Shown piece after piece: positions 60,728-64,000 of a DNA stretch of 64,000 nucleotides. The notes under the pieces were generated by a model. It did no database searches, was not told the DNA's origin, and saw only the letters and a list, made by a program, of their open reading frames with translations. Where the stretch lies: assembly GCA_963760125.1 (NCBI GenBank), contig CAVXBV010000016.1, forward strand, positions 41,017 to 105,016. Direction: 5' to 3'. Numbering within the stretch: the stretch's first letter is position 1; every line of letters begins with the position of its first letter. Source of the stretch: RYN-111 sp963760125 (GTDB lineage: Bacteria; Actinomycetota; Actinomycetes; Mycobacteriales; SCTD01). The position numbers were made by a program, and so were the translations under genes.

Positions 60728-61861
60728 GTGGACTTCTCTCTCAGCCCTGAGCAGGACGCCCTGTTCGCCAGCATGCTGAAGCTCGGCGCGGACGTCATCG
60801 CGCCCGGCGCCGCGGACCGCGACAGGACCGGCACCTGGGACCCCGCGGTCTGGAAGGCCACGAGCGCCGCCGGCGTCGCGGGCATGCCCATCCCTGAGGA
60901 GTACGGCGGGAGCGGCGCCTCCATCGTCGACTGCTGCCTGGTCAACGAGGCGCTGGCCCAGGGAGGGCGCGACGGCGGCTTCGGCCTGTCCCTCGGCGCC
61001 CACTGGGTCATCGGCAGCGTCCCGATCTGGTTGCACGGCACGGAGGAGCAGAAGCAGCGCTGGCTGCCCGGCCTCACCTCCGGCGACCTGATCGGCTCCT
61101 GGGCGTCCACCGAGCCCGAGGCCGGGTCGGACGCCGGGGGGATCCAGGCGACCGCGCGCCGCGACGGCAGCGACTGGGTCCTCAACGGCACGAAGATCTT
61201 CATTACCAACGGCCCGATCGCCGGCGTCTGCACGGTCCTCGCCCGCGCCGAGGAGGGCCCGACGGCGTTCCTCGTCCCGACTTCGACGCCGGGGTTCAGC
61301 GTGGGGCGCGAGCTCGACAAGATGGGCTGCCGGTCCTCCCCGACCGCGGAGATCCACCTGTCCGACGTACGCGTCGGGCCGGAGGCGGTGCTCGGCGAGG
61401 TCGGGACGGCGCTGTGGAAGATCGCCTTCGAGTGCTTCGACTGGGAGCGCACGGTCATGCTCGCAGCGACCGTCGGCGGGATGCGGGCGACCATCGACGA
61501 CACGATCCGCTACGCCAAGGAGCGCCAGCAGTTCGGCAAGCCGATCGCGCACTTCCAAGCCGTTGCGCACAAGATCGCGCAGATGGAGGTCAACTACCAG
61601 GTCGTGAAGAACGCCGTCTACAAGGCGGCGTGGCTCAAGATGACCGGTCGGGAGCACACCATCGAGGCGTCCACGGCCAAGATCCTGTGCGGCGACCTCG
61701 CGGTGCAGAACGCCCTCGAGGCGATCCAGGTCCACGGCGGGTACGGCTACCTGCGCGACTTCCCGGCGGAGCGGGCGCTGCGGGACGCCAAGCTGGCGAG
61801 CATCGGCGGCGGCACCACCGAGATCCAGAAGATGATCATCAGCCGTACGGTGCTGGCATGA
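60728..61861 (+). CDS. Acyl-CoA dehydrogenase
   Basis: FAD enzyme of 377 aa. FAD/substrate motifs: SWASTEPEAGSDAGGIQATA, LNGTKIFITNG, FLVPTSTPGFSVG, and the C-terminal region RQQFGKPIAHFQAVAHKIAQM and AIQVHGGYGYLRDFPAER with the catalytic Glu-region typical of this class. The substrate class (short, branched or aromatic acyl-CoA) is not clear. GTG start at 60728. Its stop overlaps the nitrobindin gene start. Confidence 0.94.
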   Translation: MDFSLSPEQDALFASMLKLGADVIAPGAADRDRTGTWDPAVWKATSAAGVAGMPIPEEYGGSGASIVDCCLVNEALAQGGRDGGFGLSLGAHWVIGSVPIWLHGTEEQKQRWLPGLTSGDLIGSWASTEPEAGSDAGGIQATARRDGSDWVLNGTKIFITNGPIAGVCTVLARAEEGPTAFLVPTSTPGFSVGRELDKMGCRSSPTAEIHLSDVRVGPEAVLGEVGTALWKIAFECFDWERTVMLAATVGGMRATIDDTIRYAKERQQFGKPIAHFQAVAHKIAQMEVNYQVVKNAVYKAAWLKMTGREHTIEASTAKILCGDLAVQNALEAIQVHGGYGYLRDFPAERALRDAKLASIGGGTTEIQKMIISRTVLA

Positions 61862-62353
61862 CGGCCCTTGACGTGCACCCCGCCCTCGAGCACCTCGCCT
61901 TCCTCATCGGGACCTGGCGCGGGCTCGGGGTCCTGGGCTACCCGACCGTGACCGAGGCGAGGTTCGAGCAGGAGATCGTCTTCTCCCACGACGGCCGGCC
62001 GTTCCTGTCCTACTCGAGCCGCTCCTGGCTCATCGACGACGACGCCAACCGGCTCCGCCCGTCGGGCACCGAGAGCGGCTTCTGGCGCCCGGGCAAGAAC
62101 CCGCGCGACGTCGAGCTGCTCATCGCGCACCCCACGGGGCTGGTCGAGCTGTCGGTCGGCGAAGTGGTGTTCCACCGGATCGAGGTGGTCACGCGACGTG
62201 CTCGCCCGCAGCGAGACGGCCAAGGAGGTGACGGCCGTGAAGCGGCTCTACGGGCTCGTGGAGGGTGACCTCGCCTACGCCATCGACATGGCCGCCGTGG
62301 GTCACCCGCTGCAGCCGCACCTGAGCGCCCGGTTGGTGCGCGAGCCGTCCTGA
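61858..62353 (+). pseudogene. Nitrobindin-family haem protein (peroxynitrite isomerase-like), frameshifted as read
   Basis: Ten-strand beta-barrel haem protein of the DUF1794/Rv2717c type, proposed to isomerise peroxynitrite. The family motif GTWRGLGVLGYPT (Gly-x-Trp-x-Gly) is near residue 19. The frame breaks at about 62191-62196 after FHRIEVVT; the continuation DVLARSETAKEVTAVKRLYG, then DLAYAIDMAAVGHPLQPHLSARLVREPS, is in the next frame to the stop at 62353 and holds the C-terminal His thought to bind iron. One extra base is implied. As read the product would lose that His. Restored length is about 164 aa. Confidence 0.82.
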
Positions 62354-62687
62354 ATCCGCAGCCGCGAGATCTTGAGCCCTGCCCCGTGTGACGTGGCCCA
62401 CGGGTTTCGCCCGCGAATACGTCCCACTAGTCCCTTGCGTCAACGTGGGTGACCTGCGCTAGGGTCTGGTTTGCCTTCACTGACGGGATTGCCGCACCGC
62501 GGTTTCGTCGCTGTTCAGAGGGGGCGCGTCGAACGAACCGGGGGAGCCACAGCAATGCGGCCAACCTCAATAGGGTTAGAGGTTTGTCACCGATGACGCC
62601 TTTCCTCTGCACAAGCCACTCCGCGTGGTTGGATACACCCGATACCGCTTCTGCTCGCAGAGGCCAAGACCTTCAAAAAGGGGAACC
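62354..62687. other. Long leader region without a gene
   Basis: 334 bases upstream of the secreted-protein gene. It contains a foldable core (see the structured leader entry) and no convincing coding sequence. A promoter is likely near 62440-62470 (GCGCTAGGGT), by position only. Confidence 0.4.
62491..62561 (+). promoter_or_regulatory. Structured 5' leader, possible riboswitch-like element
   Basis: GCCGCA (62491) pairs with TGCGGC (62556-62561) and encloses CGGTTTCGTCG (62500-62510), which pairs with CGAACGAACCG (62530-62540) with two single bulges. CGGGGGAGCCAC follows. The fragment CGGGGGA-CCA is shared with ydaO-type c-di-AMP riboswitches but the other conserved parts are not found, so the class is unknown. 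Confidence 0.3.
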
Positions 62688-63167
62688 GTGAACAAGCGTT
62701 TTGGATCGGCCATGCTGGCCGCCGCTTCTGTTGCTTCTGTCGTCACCGTGGGCTCCATCGTCGGCGCCTCGCCGGCCGCTGCCGCCACCCCGTGTGGCAC
62801 CTACCCGCCCGGCGCGCCGTACGTGCTGGTCAGCTACCCCCGCTCGGCCGTCATCGCTGACGACTCGGTCGCCACCACCCGTGGCACGCTGCGTCGCAAC
62901 GGTCAGGCCTGCGTCGGCTTCCGCATCGGGCTCTACGCCCGTTCGGTCCCGAGCACCGCCAGCGACTACACGCTGCGTCCCGGCTCGGACAACACCGACC
63001 GCACCGGCTCGATCCGGGTCTACACGCCGGTCGCCAAGGGCACCGTGCTCCGCACCTACTTCAACATGAACGTCGGTGGCGGCGGCAACGTCCAGGGCAG
63101 CAAGGGCCAGCTGTACAGCAAGTCCTACTACTGCAGCGTTCGCCCGTCCGCGAGCATCTGCAAGTAG
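62688..63167 (+). CDS. Secreted protein of unknown function
   Basis: A 159-residue secreted protein: signal (MLAAASVASVVTVGSIVGASPAAAA), then a small beta domain with VLVSYPRSAVIADDSVATTRGTLRRNGQACVGFRIGLYAR and YSKSYYCSVRPSASICK at the end; four Cys in all. GTG at 62688 follows AAAAAGGGGAACC, a good ribosome site. The long leader upstream suggests regulated expression. No family recognised. Confidence 0.75.
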   Translation: MNKRFGSAMLAAASVASVVTVGSIVGASPAAAATPCGTYPPGAPYVLVSYPRSAVIADDSVATTRGTLRRNGQACVGFRIGLYARSVPSTASDYTLRPGSDNTDRTGSIRVYTPVAKGTVLRTYFNMNVGGGGNVQGSKGQLYSKSYYCSVRPSASICK

Positions 63168-63184
63168 TCAGCTCTTCAGCTCCA

Positions 63185-63218
63185 CCCGAGCCCCGACCGT
63201 TCGCGGTCGGGGCTCGGG
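63185..63218 (+). terminator. UUCG-capped terminator
   Basis: CCCGAGCCCCGACCG, loop TTCG, then the perfect complement CGGTCGGGGCTCGGG: a 15-bp stem with an extra-stable UUCG tetraloop, 17 bases after the stop. Confidence 0.88.
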
Positions 63219-63252
63219 CATGTCCACCCCCTGATCCTGCGGAGACCGTCCT

Positions 63253-64000
63253 GTGACCTCCCCCTCGCCGGCAGCCGCGCCCGTGGCCGTGCGCCGTTGG
63301 TGGCTGGTCGCGTCGCGGTGGTCCTCCTGCTGCTCGCCGCTCTGGCGCTGGTCGGCCTACCGGAGCCTGCTGGCCAAGAGCCACCTCGAGCGGGCGCGTG
63401 CCGCGTTGACCACCGCCAAGAGCGCGCTGCTCGACCGGTGACCTGTCGTGGCCGCCCGCGCCGCCGTGCGGACCTCCGGCGAGCAGACGCAGCAGGCCCG
63501 CGATCTCGTCGGTGACCCGGTCGTGTCCGCCACCGTCTCACCTGCCCGTCGTGGGCCGAAGCCTGGACGGTGCTGCGCGGGATCGCCTCCGCGAGCGACG
63601 ACCTGGCCCGTGTGGTGCTCCCCCAGGCACTGACAGGGGCCGAGGTGCTCGACCCCGCCAAGGTTCGGCGCGCGGACGGCAGCATCGACCTGAGCCCTGC
63701 TCGTCGGCGGCGCGCCCCGACATCGACGCCGCGGCCAGGAGCGCCGACACGGTCCGCACGGACGTCGGCGGCCTGCCGACCTCGCTGCTGCCTGGCGTCG
63801 TCGGCAAGGCCCTCGAGGAGTTCACCCAGCAGAGCCGGGCGACCTCAGCGAGCGCCCTGACGGGGGCCGTCGCGACGCCCTGGAGGTCGCGCCTGGCCTG
63901 CTCGGGGCGGACCGGCCACGGCGCTGGTTCGTGCTCGTGCAGCAGACCTCGGAGTCGCGGGGCACCGGCGGCCTGCCCGGCGGGTTCGCGATCCTGGAGA
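63253..64000 (+). pseudogene. DUF4012 domain protein, partial, many frameshifts
   Basis: From a GTG at 63253 the sequence reads as a DUF4012 envelope protein in pieces: MTSPSPAAAPVAVRR, a helix VAGRVAVVLLLLAALALVG, LAKSHLERARAALTTAKSAL, GEQTQQARDLVGDPV, LRGIASASDDLARVVLPQAL, DIDAAARSADTVRTDVGGLP and finally LGADRPRRWFVLVQQTSESR near the end, where DUF4012 proper (QTSESRGTGGLPGGFAIL) begins. At least six frame changes occur in about 750 bases while amino acid conservation is kept. This looks like poor base quality at the end of a contig, although gene decay is possible. The gene continues beyond the window. Confidence 0.7.

Noticed and set aside
62491..62561. Firm call of a ydaO-type c-di-AMP riboswitch
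   Set aside because: Only the CGGGGGA-CCA fragment agrees; the GAATC and GGGGTGAATC parts are not found.
1..64000. CRISPR array or phage segment
   Set aside because: No regularly spaced direct repeats, cas, integrase or capsid genes were seen.

Overview
The window is high-GC (about 70%) actinobacterial chromosome. It encodes mycothiol synthase, a BldC-type regulator, a GlnR-type orphan regulator, DUF3073, a GTG/TTG-rich start-codon set and a Tad/Flp pilus locus. The order purF-purM-DUF3073-branched-chain amino acid dehydrogenase-hypothetical-bldC matches Streptomyces, but the gene styles look like Nocardioidaceae or another Propionibacteriales lineage. The genus is inferred, not proven. No rRNA, phage, transposase or CRISPR array is visible.

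Layout. 1-9 kb: de novo purine genes (purC partial, purS on the opposite strand, an RsbW-like kinase, purQ, purL, purF, purM). 9-11.4 kb: four small secreted proteins in two tandem families, set inside the otherwise conserved purM-bldC neighbourhood. 11.4-14.4 kb: amino acid dehydrogenase, bldC and three tRNAs. 14.4-23 kb: acyl-CoA ligase, thiolase, GH15 glycosidase, tRNA-Lys, alkylation repair (ada-alkA, ogt) and two PH-domain membrane proteins. 23-29 kb: Lrp regulator plus indolepyruvate ferredoxin oxidoreductase, a VOC protein, and a DUF559/AbiEi-like gene bracketed by two 102-bp palindromic elements. 29-35 kb: complete-looking phenylalanine/tyrosine catabolism (phhA, phhB, hppD, hmgA, an unknown gene, fahA) around an Lrp regulator. 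35-37 kb: cobalamin riboswitch with cbtBA, then small genes. 37-46 kb: MmpL/TetR pair, MFS transporter, mshD, glnR, hydrolase, MoaD and envelope genes. 46-54 kb: Flp pilin and tad operon. 54-56 kb: Cys-rich leader peptide with a sulfurtransferase operon. 56-60.7 kb: SipW-type signal peptidase with substrates and a DUF916-like secreted/surface operon. 60.7-64 kb: acyl-CoA dehydrogenase, nitrobindin, a secreted protein and a DUF4012 gene running off the window.

Two features stand out. First, three palindromic elements of exactly 102 bp (4279-4380, 27690-27791, 28870-28971) share conserved ends but have diverged interiors. Two of them lie in mirror orientation around one nuclease-like gene. Second, five genes (purL, the acyl-CoA ligase, ada-alkA, nitrobindin, DUF4012) are broken by single-base indels although the protein sequence stays conserved across each break, which points mainly to sequencing error, densest at the right edge.
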